Of a DNA stretch of 64,000 nucleotides, positions 21,966-30,250 are shown in pieces. The stretch's first letter is position 1. Each line of letters begins with the position of its first letter. The position numbers were made by a program, and so were the translations under genes. Source of the DNA: a virus; the IMG/VR virus record IMGVR_UViG_3300044511_000090, positions 1-64,000 of that record; one strand, given 5' to 3'. The notes under the pieces are model-generated. The model worked only from the letters and a program-made list of their open reading frames with translations. It was not told the origin of the DNA and made no database searches.

Positions 21966-22766
21966 ATGAAGATCAAAGACCTTGCATGGGAATTACATCC
22001 AGTCGCCATTGGTGGATACGTGTCTGTAGTAAACTTCCAGAACGGGTACGGAGCAAGCGTTTTGAAAGGCGGGCGGGGGTTGTATACCAAAAACCGCACA
22101 TACGAAATAGGTGTGCTCCACAACGGCGAACTGGATTACGACAATCCAGTTACTCCCGTCGATGTTCTCGGATTCTTGACCGAAAAAGAGGCCGACAAAG
22201 TGTTGGCGGCAATTGAAGCATTGCCGCCGAAAGAGGGGATGAGCAGGTTCATTAAAAGAATCTGCGAAAACCCGAAAGACGACTTCGCCTTCTTGGTTTA
22301 TGCGGAATGGCTTGAGGACAACGGGAAAGAGGCGGAAGCCTTAGAAATAAGGCGAAACATCGGACGAGAAACGGAGTTCTGCGAAGACAGATTCTCGCCA
22401 AGCAGAAATATTAGCGAAATACTTGGCAAGACAATTGTTTCGATTGACGGTAAGAGGGGCGACAAGGAAATCGAGATAAGGCTGCTCACCGGCGAAATAT
22501 ACATGCTCCAGCACTTTCAAGATTGCTGCGAGCACGTCTACGTCGAAGACATAGCCGGGAATTTTGAAGATTTGATTGGCCGGGTGGTAACAATGGCGGA
22601 AGAAAGTTCAAACCGCGAATTGCCCACAGATATGTACGGCTACAGCGACTCGCAAACCTGGACATTCTATCGTCTTGCATCCGTGAGGGGATATGTGACG
22701 ATCAGATTCCTTGGAACATCCAACGGTTATTATTCGGAGCGGGTATCATTCACAAGGACTCGATAA
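21966..22766 (+). CDS. Three-part protein with repeat-companion and DUF7448-like domains
   Basis: 266 residues. The first 85 (NGYGASVLKGGRGLYTKNRT, GFLTEKEADKVLAAIEALPP) match a common phage family of unknown function. Residues 93-125 are a repeat-companion motif (ENPKDDFAFLVYAEWLEDNG). The rest fits DUF7448: EILGKTIVSID, LQHFQDCCEHVYVEDIAGNF, DLIG, then TWTFYRLASVRGYVTIRFLG and SNGYYSERVSF. I know of no function for the combination. The repeat-companion motif points to planctomycete ancestry. The start is ATG 21966, two bases after the preceding stop. Confidence 0.8.
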   Translation: MKIKDLAWELHPVAIGGYVSVVNFQNGYGASVLKGGRGLYTKNRTYEIGVLHNGELDYDNPVTPVDVLGFLTEKEADKVLAAIEALPPKEGMSRFIKRICENPKDDFAFLVYAEWLEDNGKEAEALEIRRNIGRETEFCEDRFSPSRNISEILGKTIVSIDGKRGDKEIEIRLLTGEIYMLQHFQDCCEHVYVEDIAGNFEDLIGRVVTMAEESSNRELPTDMYGYSDSQTWTFYRLASVRGYVTIRFLGTSNGYYSERVSFTRTR

Positions 22767-22843
22767 CGAGGTCTTTGCCGATCATGGGTCGAGCGTCGTT
22801 TTTACCCCTTTGTTTTTTGCCCGATGGCGGGCAGGAGGTTATC

Positions 22844-22852
22844 ATGAAGTAA
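22844..22852 (+). other. Two-codon minigene (ATG AAG TAA) with a consensus Shine-Dalgarno
   Basis: AGGAGG at 22833-22838 is followed after five bases by ATG AAG TAA. It lies in a 379-base gap (22767-23145) with no larger gene. The hairpins GCCCG-CGGGC just upstream and CCGCTAGG-CCTAGCGG (22876-22900) flank it. It may be a chance match or a regulatory minigene. Confidence 0.35.
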
Positions 22853-22923
22853 CTTTTCCATGCCATCTATACTCGCCGCTAGGAGTAGCGTCCCTAGCGG
22901 CCAATGGGCTTCCCGCATGGCGC

Positions 22924-22974
22924 GGACTTGCCGCTTGCAACGGCGATGATTGGGTTCGATTCCCTGGGGGTCCA
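22924..22974 (+). other. tRNA-like fold without a D arm
   Basis: GGACTTG pairs with the 3' GGGGTCC over six positions (two G-U). TGCCG and CGGCG enclose CTTGCAA, a proper seven-base anticodon loop reading TGC. GGGTTCGATTCCC then gives a T arm with a short three-pair stem. The total is only 51 bases with no D arm and no CCA, so it is not a normal tRNA. It could be a tRNA remnant, an integration-site fragment or part of a structured RNA. Confidence 0.35.
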
Positions 22975-23040
22975 CTAGCGATTGGGCCGGGATGCGAAAG
23001 CAAGTGAACGACTATCGGCCATTGGCCGTAAACAATCGCG

Positions 23041-23122
23041 GCAGCAGCAACCGGGTATTGCCTTTGCCGATGATCGGCGCGTACGAGCCGTGAAGCGGCA
23101 ACTGCCGGTGCTGCTGTCTTTT
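23041..23122 (+). terminator. Large branched hairpin with T tract
   Basis: GCAGCAGCAACCGG and CCGGTGCTGCTG pair with one bulge, enclosing a smaller hairpin (GCCGATGATCGGC), and are followed by TCTTTTC. It would end a transcript of the 22767-23122 region just before gene 23146. Confidence 0.45.
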
Positions 23123-23145
23123 CAAACACAATTCGAGGAGCGTCA

Positions 23146-23652
23146 ATGCTGAGACAAACTAAACAGTACGCCGTCGTGATCGCTGGAAAGGATGATTACT
23201 TCGGGGAAATTGACACAAGCAGTCGGATGGTCAATCACGACATTGCCCGCTTGTGTGAGGAAGCGGTACGGAAGCATGGATTCACTTCACCACGAAAGAC
23301 TCCGACTCCGGTAGCTTGCGAAGTATTCGCCTTGGAAATCAAGGCTGGCAAGTTGGAACGTAGGAGAGTAGGGCTCAAGAGCATCATGCCGCCGTTGGAA
23401 CAAATGACGAGCGATGAATATCATCAGGAACTCTCCGAAATTCTCGAATCGTTGCCAGTAGAGTTTCGGAGCTACGTCAGTGGCGCAGCGTGGGATAGCG
23501 GTCATAGCGCCGGGCATGAGGAAGTCATCGGAATCGCACGGGGTATGGCCTTAAACCTGCGGCCATGCATCGAGCAATACACCAAACGACTCAAGTATCA
23601 AACACAAAAGGAGATAAAGTGGAAATCGAAAAATTCATCGAGCGTCTTATGA
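23146..23652 (+). CDS. Hypothetical protein
   Basis: 168 residues; GAGGAG lies eight bases upstream. An N-terminal beta segment (QYAVVIAGKDDYFGEIDTSS) is followed by helices (MTSDEYHQELSEILESLPVE; AAWDSGHSAGHEEVIGIARG). The end overlaps the next gene by 34 bases. No family recognised. Confidence 0.6.
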   Translation: MLRQTKQYAVVIAGKDDYFGEIDTSSRMVNHDIARLCEEAVRKHGFTSPRKTPTPVACEVFALEIKAGKLERRRVGLKSIMPPLEQMTSDEYHQELSEILESLPVEFRSYVSGAAWDSGHSAGHEEVIGIARGMALNLRPCIEQYTKRLKYQTQKEIKWKSKNSSSVL

Positions 23653-24020
23653 GTTGTGACAAGATCGATTACGAAACTCAGTCAACGAAAGACGGCTGCA
23701 CCGTGCGCAGAATGTTCTACTCAAGCGACAGATACATTGTTGATTATGCCGAAGATTTCAAAAGCGAAGGGTGGCTACAATTCGACACCGATCAGGATGC
23801 CTCTTATTTCGGATTCTGGGTCAATCCGAAAAAGTTCATGACTCTCTCGTACTGTGAGGGCGATTGGACTCTTGTTGAGTGCCACAGCCGGGAAAATTAT
23901 GTGGAAGCAATCAAGAGAGCAATCGACTTCTACGGCGAGGGATTCGTTGCCAAATCAATTGACATGGACGGGACTGTGACGGTCTACAGACAAAATCGAT
24001 CAGAATTCCTGGAGGTCTGA
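23619..24020 (+). CDS. Hypothetical phage protein
   Basis: 133 residues, GTG start at 23619 with AGGAG six bases upstream. It contains RMFYSSDRYIVDYAEDFKSE and YFGFWVNPKKFMTLSYCEGD, then a helix ENYVEAIKRAIDFYGEGF. It looks like a compact globular alpha/beta protein. No named family. Confidence 0.65.
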   Translation: MEIEKFIERLMSCDKIDYETQSTKDGCTVRRMFYSSDRYIVDYAEDFKSEGWLQFDTDQDASYFGFWVNPKKFMTLSYCEGDWTLVECHSRENYVEAIKRAIDFYGEGFVAKSIDMDGTVTVYRQNRSEFLEV

Positions 24021-24021
24021 T

Positions 24022-24354
24022 ATGGCCAAGAACGCACGGTTTTGGGTATGGCATGGCGAGGGCTACGTCAAGTTGACGCTGAAGCCGGGCCAGTCGCTTT
24101 CGGTTTCCAGAGGAGGCCCAACCGATGAGGGATATTACTACAGAAGCACCACTTGGACCCATGAGGGCGAAACGGTAGAGAGAGCAGATTACTCCGAAGC
24201 GAGTGATTGCGATGGACGACTCGATTCACATTGTACTTGCGTTTGTCCAATTGAGAAACTGCGCGAGCCGTCAGACATTTCTGTTCCGTTACCTGAATGG
24301 GAACGGGTAAATGCCGGTCAGCGCGATTACGCTGCGGAAGCAGCAGGATACTAA
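24022..24354 (+). CDS. Conserved phage protein (W.WHGEGYVKLTL type)
   Basis: 110 residues. FWVWHGEGYVKLTLKPGQSL, SVSRGGPTDEGYYYRSTTWT, SEASDCDGRLDSHCTCVCPI and PEWERV follow a conserved small-phage-protein pattern. The double Cys-Cys-His cluster could bind a metal. Function unknown. One base separates it from the preceding stop. Confidence 0.7.
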   Translation: MAKNARFWVWHGEGYVKLTLKPGQSLSVSRGGPTDEGYYYRSTTWTHEGETVERADYSEASDCDGRLDSHCTCVCPIEKLREPSDISVPLPEWERVNAGQRDYAAEAAGY

Positions 24355-24355
24355 C

Positions 24356-24496
24356 ATGAAACGGATTCGTGGAATGTGCTGGTGTTGTTCGACACCGGCC
24401 AAGGTGAGACTGCGCAAATTCTGGACGAGCGGCCTACTTCGATACCTGTGCAGGGTATGCGAGAGGTCGCTTCCTCTTTGCAAGGAGCGTAAATGA
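24356..24496 (+). CDS. Very small zinc-ribbon protein
   Basis: 46 residues: MCWCCSTPAKVRLRKF and YLCRVCERSLPLCKER give a CxxC...CxxC zinc ribbon with basic residues. ATG 24356 follows the previous stop by one base and its end overlaps the next gene by four bases. Confidence 0.6.
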   Translation: MKRIRGMCWCCSTPAKVRLRKFWTSGLLRYLCRVCERSLPLCKERK

Positions 24497-24744
24497 CTGC
24501 CGTTGAAATTGCAAAACACTACGCCAAGAACAATCCTGGCATCCGATTCGCTGCCTCCAAATGTGGGTCGGCAGTCGGCATCTACGTCCCAGAAAAAGGG
24601 CGATTCGTCGAGTTCGTAATGAAGACCATATCGCCCACTGTGCCTTGGGTCAACTTGATGGACGAAAGCGGGTCCATCAGGACTACGACTTGCAACGGGA
24701 AGCCGCTTTACAATCCAGAAGACTGGGAGGAATGCAATGGTTGA
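24493..24744 (+). CDS. Hypothetical protein
   Basis: 83 residues; GGAG lies upstream and its ATG overlaps the previous stop (ATGA). A helical N-terminus (VEIAKHYAKNNPGIRFAASK) precedes a beta segment (GRFVEFVMKTISPTVPWVNL). No family recognised. Confidence 0.6.
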   Translation: MTAVEIAKHYAKNNPGIRFAASKCGSAVGIYVPEKGRFVEFVMKTISPTVPWVNLMDESGSIRTTTCNGKPLYNPEDWEECNG

Positions 24745-24946
24745 GCCCAAATTCAGATACGCGCCAGTCCGCCGCACTTCTGACTCAGGCAAAGAATGGA
24801 TTGATTTAGGAGACATGGCGATTAACCCACATGAGGCCATGAATAAAGCGGAGGCTACCAACAAAATGCTCGCCCCTAATTGGGATGCCGTCCATCCAGT
24901 AGTTCGCATTGCCAGAGTGAAGATTGAGGAGGTTGCCGATGGATGA
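24737..24946 (+). CDS. Small conserved phage protein
   Basis: 69 residues. The pattern EWIDLGDMAINPHEAMNKAE ... RIARVKIEE (a short strand, a helix starting at a Pro, a final strand) is common in small phage genes without known function. GGAGG precedes the ATG. Confidence 0.65.
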   Translation: MVEPKFRYAPVRRTSDSGKEWIDLGDMAINPHEAMNKAEATNKMLAPNWDAVHPVVRIARVKIEEVADG

Positions 24947-25160
24947 CTTCGACGCCAAAGAATCTGCAGACCATTGCCTGAATCCTGTCGCCAGATTCTC
25001 CGATCTTTCACCAGGAGAACGATTTAGATTCCCTGGCCAGAAGGTAATCCTTCTCCGAACCAAAACCGGCTACAAGTATTTGGACAACCGTGCCAAACGC
25101 ACATTCAGAACTGGGGCGAAGACTGCTGTTATTCCTGTCCAATTCGAGGGCCAAACATGA
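24939..25160 (+). CDS. Small conserved phage protein (FSDLSPGERFRFPG type)
   Basis: 73 residues from ATG 24939, with GAGGAGG upstream. FSDLSPGERFRFPGQKVILL followed by KTGYKYLD is a frequent small beta-barrel-like phage family. Function unknown. It overlaps the next gene by four bases. Confidence 0.65.
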   Translation: MDDFDAKESADHCLNPVARFSDLSPGERFRFPGQKVILLRTKTGYKYLDNRAKRTFRTGAKTAVIPVQFEGQT

Positions 25161-25702
25161 TTGAGCACAGCATTTGGGAACCGGAGTACAGGGACGGAGT
25201 TAAAACCGGCTACTCCAAATTAGTCCGCATGAAGCGGCTCAAAGAAGTCTTTGACGAACTGTACGCCGAACTTGACGTTCTTATTTGCGACAAGTGCGGC
25301 CATGAGCGGAAGCGGAGGAATTCTTCGGCTGGGACTGACTATGGTGGCGACAAGTGCAAGAAGTGTGGCGAAGGCGAGTACGACGGGCTTATTGACGAAT
25401 ACTTCAGCGGGCCAGATTCGGACATAAAGACAGTGCCGAAGAACTTCCGATGGATTGCCTGCTATGCCGTCACTGGAGGTAATGAAGGACATTATGTCCA
25501 TATCGGGTATCTGTCCGAAGTGGACAAGATCAAGATTCCAGACCCGGCAGACCAGACTGGATGGGGCGCGGCAAAGGATGTCTATCCTTGCCGTGACCAC
25601 AACTTGCTTCATTACGTCCGCCTTGCACTAGGCAAGACATTCCGTGGCATGGGACACGCGCAGGAAATTGCCAACCGTTGTGCGCGGCTTCTAGGAGCGT
25701 GA
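25157..25702 (+). CDS. Zinc-ribbon protein, function unknown
   Basis: 181 residues. After a helical N-terminus, CDKCGHERKRRNSSAG and CKKCGEGEYDGLIDEYF form a four-cysteine zinc site. The second half (RWIACYAVTGGNEGHYVHIG) is beta-rich and ends with helices. No family recognised. Confidence 0.65.
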   Translation: MIEHSIWEPEYRDGVKTGYSKLVRMKRLKEVFDELYAELDVLICDKCGHERKRRNSSAGTDYGGDKCKKCGEGEYDGLIDEYFSGPDSDIKTVPKNFRWIACYAVTGGNEGHYVHIGYLSEVDKIKIPDPADQTGWGAAKDVYPCRDHNLLHYVRLALGKTFRGMGHAQEIANRCARLLGA

Positions 25703-25703
25703 T

Positions 25704-26030
25704 ATGACACTATCTGAACTTACAAACGATCCGAAAGCGATGTCGAAGTTCATGGGCTGGGAATGGGAAGGATCAACAATCACATATTCGCATACACGCA
25801 CAGTTTACGAGTTGAGCGCTGAAGAGATTTTTGCCCAGCGGTGGAGCACGTACATCGAGTCGATCAAAAAACCGGCCAAGGCGCAAACGCATTTGCAAAT
25901 GCGCCACGAGTGCCTAGTGAAAGGGTTGGGGCTGAAAGGCAAGCCATCTGTTGCCTCTGTTGCAGAGCGGATCAAGAAGGCGATTGAAACTCGGCCAGAC
26001 CTGTACTCAGAATTCGAGGCTAAGAAATGA
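25704..26030 (+). CDS. Hypothetical protein
   Basis: 108 residues, helical and charged (EEIFAQRWSTYIESIKKPAK; VASVAERIKKAIETRPDLYS). One base follows the previous stop and GGAG lies upstream. No family recognised. Confidence 0.6.
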   Translation: MTLSELTNDPKAMSKFMGWEWEGSTITYSHTRTVYELSAEEIFAQRWSTYIESIKKPAKAQTHLQMRHECLVKGLGLKGKPSVASVAERIKKAIETRPDLYSEFEAKK

Positions 26031-26245
26031 CACTGCAAAGATATAGCGACGTTCGATGCCACGAATGCGGCCAAGGCTTGACCTTCATAGAGGTTGCATT
26101 CGGGCGATCCGACGATCAGGTTTGCGGCCATTGCTTGATGAATCGCATTCAACAATCGTGCGACCACAACGAAATGGTCGCAAACAACAGCCAAACTCAT
26201 GCGTGGCGCTGTGCCAAGTGTGGGTACGTCTACGGAGGCCAATAA
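26027..26245 (+). CDS. Double zinc-finger small protein
   Basis: 72 residues with three cysteine or His/Cys sites: CHECGQGLTFIEV, CGHC and, at the end, CDHNEMVANNSQTHAWRC followed by AKCGYVYGG. The last part is typical of phage zinc ribbons. The stop overlaps the next ATG (TAATG). Confidence 0.65.
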   Translation: MTLQRYSDVRCHECGQGLTFIEVAFGRSDDQVCGHCLMNRIQQSCDHNEMVANNSQTHAWRCAKCGYVYGGQ

Positions 26246-26604
26246 TGAGATTCCAACTGTATGGCGCAGCAATCATGTCGATGGACTTTGCCGACATTAT
26301 GAAGTTGGCAAGAGAAACGATGGACATGCACGCCAGAGTTGAAGATTGCAATGGCGTGTATGTCGAAGTAGCGAGGTGGAAGCACCTACGAGAAGACTAC
26401 GACGGCAAGCAAGGAGTATGGATGCGGTTTGCCTACCTTCATGTCGAAGGCGGCGAGCATCTTTCACGCGAAATTCAAGAGTTATCGACGCCGGACATGG
26501 TTTCTGCGTATGAAACCGCCGAGCATATTGCCGGTATGATCAACGCGGCGTCTAAGAACAGGTATACCAGGATCATTCACGGTATGCCAAACTGGAAGGA
26601 TTGA
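26245..26604 (+). CDS. Hypothetical protein
   Basis: 119 residues from ATG 26245 (GGAGG upstream). It contains FADIMKLARETMDMHARVED and a beta segment VWMRFAYLHVEGGEH. No family recognised. Confidence 0.6.
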   Translation: MRFQLYGAAIMSMDFADIMKLARETMDMHARVEDCNGVYVEVARWKHLREDYDGKQGVWMRFAYLHVEGGEHLSREIQELSTPDMVSAYETAEHIAGMINAASKNRYTRIIHGMPNWKD

Positions 26605-26606
26605 TC

Positions 26607-27101
26607 ATGCTGACACTGAAGTATTACGGAATGGAAGGGACCGGGCGCAACGTGACCGAGGCCAAGAAGAATGCTGGCCACAAGATCGAGAAGGCGTTGT
26701 CCGGCGACTACACCCCTTTAATCCTCGTTTGGCGCGACCATGCTTACCTAGTCTACCGCGATCCAGAATCTGGCTGGCGGTCGAGACTCATCGCCGATGA
26801 TGAAAGCGGTATCTGCGCCGGACCCGTTTGGGGAACAATTTCGCCTGACGGAGACGACAAAAACAAGATTGTTGCGGATTGCAAGTTGCATCTGGCTCAA
26901 CTCGGCTGGGAGGAAAATGATGGGAAAGAGCCGCCGACGATACTGCCAAATAGCCACCACGGGGATTTCATCGAATGGGCCGAGTTCCAGTTGCGATACA
27001 AAGAAGCACGCAGACGCGGCATGAGCGACAACGATGCCCACAGCTACGCACTCAGGAATCCACAACGGCCTGAATTGTGGAAAGAGGAGGAAAAAGTATG
27101 A
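26607..27101 (+). CDS. Hypothetical protein
   Basis: 164 residues from ATG 26607 (AAGGA upstream). The first half (TPLILVWRDHAYLVYRDPES) looks like a small beta domain. The C-terminus (RYKEARRRGMSDNDAHSYAL) is helical. No family recognised. Confidence 0.6.
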   Translation: MLTLKYYGMEGTGRNVTEAKKNAGHKIEKALSGDYTPLILVWRDHAYLVYRDPESGWRSRLIADDESGICAGPVWGTISPDGDDKNKIVADCKLHLAQLGWEENDGKEPPTILPNSHHGDFIEWAEFQLRYKEARRRGMSDNDAHSYALRNPQRPELWKEEEKV

Positions 27102-27352
27102 TTTCTGACACTCTATCCGATGCGTGCCACGGCATCATCGGCTACGTTCGCCATAGCGCAACTAAACTTTGCTATGAAGGCATCGAACGAGAGGTTCGCG
27201 GCCTTGTGACAATCATGGACCACGCCAGAGCGTGCCTGGATTCACCAATGCCGCCAAGAAGATCGTTTCTTTCGGCGGACCTTCTACGGAAAGTTGCCGA
27301 AGCATTGGACAATCCAGAACTGCCGATGCCGACCGTTGACTATTGGGAATAG
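27098..27352 (+). CDS. Hypothetical protein
   Basis: 84 residues from ATG 27098 (GAGGAGG upstream). Mostly helical (GIEREVRGLVTIMDHARACL; SADLLRKVAEALDN). Its TAG stop is part of the left arm of the hairpin at 27348-27370. Confidence 0.6.
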   Translation: MISDTLSDACHGIIGYVRHSATKLCYEGIEREVRGLVTIMDHARACLDSPMPPRRSFLSADLLRKVAEALDNPELPMPTVDYWE

Positions 27353-27370
27353 GCGCGACGTGCGCCTATT
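27348..27370 (+). terminator. AATAGGCGC hairpin fused to a stop codon, copy 1
   Basis: AATAGGCGC and GCGCCTATT pair perfectly around GACGT. The TAG stop of the preceding gene is inside the left arm. Followed by ATTCTTCTCTT. One of four intact copies in the window. Confidence 0.65.
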
Positions 27371-27394
27371 ATTCTTCTCTTAATGGAGCAAGCA

Positions 27395-27598
27395 ATGACA
27401 AAAGTATCTCTGTTCAAAGGCAATCCAACCATCACGCTGAACCCAGACGACAAGTGGCCGTTCAGTTTCGGCTTGCAGAAGGCCAGACTGGTTCTGGCCA
27501 ACATCGAAGCAATCAAGAAGTTCGTGGCCGATTTTGAAAGCAAGAAACAATTTCCAGGAGAGCAAAATGATTCAGTGGAACAAAACAACGGAAGCTGA
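27395..27598 (+). CDS. Hypothetical protein
   Basis: 67 residues from ATG 27395 (GGAG six bases upstream). A helical C-terminal segment, LQKARLVLANIEAIKKFVAD, resembles small helical phage proteins. It overlaps the next gene by 32 bases. Confidence 0.6.
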   Translation: MTKVSLFKGNPTITLNPDDKWPFSFGLQKARLVLANIEAIKKFVADFESKKQFPGEQNDSVEQNNGS

Positions 27599-27809
27599 GT
27601 ACAGCCGCTCGCTTGGAGTGTTGCCGCCAGCTTCATACGGCGCAAATGGATCATTCCAAGTTGGCGAACCGTTCAGCCATCGCAACGGAGAGCCAACATT
27701 TGCCAGCTTCAAAGTGATGTTCGGCGAATACTACCAGTCGGATGAGCCGCTTACCTTCGATGAGTTCCGCGAAGAAGTCGGCGATGCCGAGTATTACTAC
27801 GAGGGCTGA
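27567..27809 (+). CDS. Hypothetical protein
   Basis: 80 residues from ATG 27567 (AGGAGAG upstream). Rich in aromatic residues (YSRSLGVLPPASYGANGSFQ; FGEYYQSDEPLTFDEFREEV). No family recognised. Confidence 0.6.
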   Translation: MIQWNKTTEAEYSRSLGVLPPASYGANGSFQVGEPFSHRNGEPTFASFKVMFGEYYQSDEPLTFDEFREEVGDAEYYYEG

Positions 27810-27810
27810 C

Positions 27811-27993
27811 GTGACATTCGCTCACCAAAAAGGCGACAAATACTTGATCACCGGCTACTACTACAACACCGGGATCAAGTTTCGGCTAGTGCGGTTCAAC
27901 CCATATGCCGCACTCTCAATCAACCTGTGGCGAGGCAAGGTGTGGCATGTTCGCGGCAAGAAGCGAACCCTTGTCAAAGAGGTTTATAACTAA
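27811..27993 (+). CDS. Small basic protein
   Basis: 60 residues, GTG start at 27811, one base after the previous TGA. Beta-rich (KYLITGYYYNTGIKFRLVRF) with a basic C-terminus (WHVRGKKRTLVKEVY). No family recognised. Confidence 0.55.
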   Translation: MTFAHQKGDKYLITGYYYNTGIKFRLVRFNPYAALSINLWRGKVWHVRGKKRTLVKEVYN

Positions 27994-28002
27994 GGAGCAT
28001 CA

Positions 28003-28704
28003 ATGATCGCTGTCGAGATTCCAAAACTTCAAAGTTTCGCAACTCTTGCCGAAACAATGGCAAGAGCCGAAGAGTTGATTGTCGAACTGTCAAAGAAAGG
28101 AGAAGAAGTCGTGGCTTCGGCAATTTACGAAGACTTTTTGACAAAGCCGAAGTCAAGAATGATCAAAGTGCTTGGCGTGTCTTCCCAGGCATCGAGGGAA
28201 GCTAACTCGGTCGCTCCAGGCGGGAAATGGTGTCTTCACCATGAAATGGTCGGCGGTGGCAGACATCGATTCATGGCGTGGTACTCCAGATACCTTATCT
28301 ACGCTTGGGCAATGTTCCAATGCGAAGACGGTTTTGTGGCGATAGGGGTAGATTTTGAATCGATCAACGCTTACTACCGAACATGCCAAGGCTTCAACTA
28401 CCTTGGACAAGGCGACATAGAAGGACTGTTTTCGGAGGAGTCTGACCTTCAACTGTATGAGGAAATTTACGACGCATCGATGAAGATCAGGCCGCCAAGT
28501 CTGCCATTTGACGAAGCGTACCAACCGGCATTCTGCTTTGTGGCATATCAGAGGCCGGACCTGTTCCACGAGGCAATCATGAAGTGCCGTGGAACGAAGG
28601 AAGGATACTTGGCTGATTGGCGAGTCAAGCATCTGTCCAAGGTTTCGGAAATGATCGGGCGTCCGGTCCCAGGTTTCGTAACAATCAGAACACAAGGAGC
28701 ATGA
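28003..28704 (+). CDS. Hypothetical protein
   Basis: 233 residues; AAGGAG lies upstream. A helical N-terminus (LAETMARAEELIVELSKKGE) leads into a globular part with many aromatic residues (MAWYSRYLIYAWAMFQCEDG). It ends four bases into the AAA+ gene's leader, so the two may be co-translated. No family recognised. Confidence 0.6.
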   Translation: MIAVEIPKLQSFATLAETMARAEELIVELSKKGEEVVASAIYEDFLTKPKSRMIKVLGVSSQASREANSVAPGGKWCLHHEMVGGGRHRFMAWYSRYLIYAWAMFQCEDGFVAIGVDFESINAYYRTCQGFNYLGQGDIEGLFSEESDLQLYEEIYDASMKIRPPSLPFDEAYQPAFCFVAYQRPDLFHEAIMKCRGTKEGYLADWRVKHLSKVSEMIGRPVPGFVTIRTQGA

Positions 28705-28706
28705 CA

Positions 28707-30248
28707 ATGTCGTTGATGATCGAAAAATTCAAGGCAGCACGGAAAGCCTCTGTGCCGCTTATCGCAATCACCACGCCGGACTATCCGGCAACAGTCAAGG
28801 CAGTGTCAGAGGCGATGAAAGAATATCCACTGATTCAGCATGACCTGATTCGTGGGTACACAGCAGTCAATGAGGCTGGCCAAATGGCAATGGATGACCT
28901 TGGGCTGGACAAGCCAATTGATGAAAATGAACCAGAAATCACAAACACAATCTCCAAAACTGGGAACCCGGCTGAGGCATTGTCGTTTGCGTTGCAATTG
29001 CCGGGAGACTCTATTTTGTTCTTCCACAATGCACAGAGATACATCGGCAACGAAGCCGTGTGCCAAGCCATAATGAACCTGAGAAACCCATTCACAAATC
29101 CTCGCAGAACTCTGGTCATGCTGGCGACATCCATTGAACTGCCGCCAGAACTAATGCAAGATGTTCTGGTGCTTGATGAGCCGCTGCCGGACTCAAAACA
29201 ACTGGCAGAGGTTACAAAAACCTGCTACACATCATTCAACAAGGAGCTTGCGAGCAAAGGGATGCCGACCCTCAAAATACCAGAGGGCCGAGACATGGAA
29301 GCAATCACAGACGCTCTGACAAGTCTGGCGGCGTTCCCGTGCGAGCAAGTCGTGTCAATGAGTCTGTCAAAAGATGGCATCGACACAAAATCCCTATGGG
29401 AGAGAAAATACAAGACAATCGAGCAGACTGATGGCTTGTTTGTCTACAGGGGGAATGAGACATTCGACGACATCGGCGGCGCTGAACAGATCAAGAAGCG
29501 TCTCACTCGGATTATGACCGGCAAGAAGCGATGGAGGTGCGTTGCTTGGGTTGACGAAATCGAGAAGTCGATTGCTGGTGCGACTGGTCCTGTAGGAGAT
29601 AGCTCAGGAACTTCACAGTACGCACTTGGCAAAACTCTGACCGAGATGCAGGAGAATATGTGGGATGGGTTTTTCGGAGTTGGCCCAGGCGGAAGCGGCA
29701 AGAGCCTAATTGCCAAGGCTATCGGCAACACATTCGGCATCCCAACTTTCATTATTGACTACGGCGCTATGCAGGCATCGCTTGTTGGCCAAAGCCAGCA
29801 GCGAGTTTCTGCCGTAATGAAAATACTCAAGGCTGTCGGCGGGGACGGTGTGTTTTGGGTTGCGACGTGCAACAAGATCAAGGCCATTCCGCCAGAACTG
29901 AAGCGGCGATTCACGAAGGGCATCTACTACTTTGACCTTGCATCCGAAGAAGAGAAGAAAATGTTGTGGTCGATGTACTTGAAGAAGTACAACCTCGAAG
30001 AACAGAAGATGCCATGCGACGACGGGTGGACCGGGGCCAATATCGCCGCCTGTTGCCGCAACTCGTGTGAAGAAGGTGTCAGTATCTTGGAAGCCGCCGA
30101 GTCCATCGTGCCAATCACCAAGAGCGACCCTGAAGGACTCACAGAGCTTCGGACGATGGCAAATGGCAGATTCCTGAGCACAACGCATCCTGGAGCGTAT
30201 GTGATTCCGAAAGTGGAGAAGAGGTCTTCCAGAAAAATGGAGGTTTAA
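28707..30248 (+). CDS. AAA+ ATPase with permuted Walker motifs
   Basis: 513 residues. Walker A is GVGPGGSGKSLIAKAIGN. The sensor/arginine region is VFWVATCNKIKAIPPELKRR. The acidic Walker B-like segment, CVAWVDEIEKSIAGATGPVG, comes before Walker A instead of after it; after Walker A the chain passes straight to the sensor strand. The N-terminal 250 residues form a separate domain ending in FDDIGGAEQIKKRL. A related phage ATPase family shares the SG.SQ..LG..LTEMQ segment between the motifs, here SGTSQYALGKTLTEMQENMW. Probable role in DNA replication or remodelling. AAGGAG lies seven bases before ATG 28707. Confidence 0.82.
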   Translation: MSLMIEKFKAARKASVPLIAITTPDYPATVKAVSEAMKEYPLIQHDLIRGYTAVNEAGQMAMDDLGLDKPIDENEPEITNTISKTGNPAEALSFALQLPGDSILFFHNAQRYIGNEAVCQAIMNLRNPFTNPRRTLVMLATSIELPPELMQDVLVLDEPLPDSKQLAEVTKTCYTSFNKELASKGMPTLKIPEGRDMEAITDALTSLAAFPCEQVVSMSLSKDGIDTKSLWERKYKTIEQTDGLFVYRGNETFDDIGGAEQIKKRLTRIMTGKKRWRCVAWVDEIEKSIAGATGPVGDSSGTSQYALGKTLTEMQENMWDGFFGVGPGGSGKSLIAKAIGNTFGIPTFIIDYGAMQASLVGQSQQRVSAVMKILKAVGGDGVFWVATCNKIKAIPPELKRRFTKGIYYFDLASEEEKKMLWSMYLKKYNLEEQKMPCDDGWTGANIAACCRNSCEEGVSILEAAESIVPITKSDPEGLTELRTMANGRFLSTTHPGAYVIPKVEKRSSRKMEV

Positions 30249-30250
30249 CA

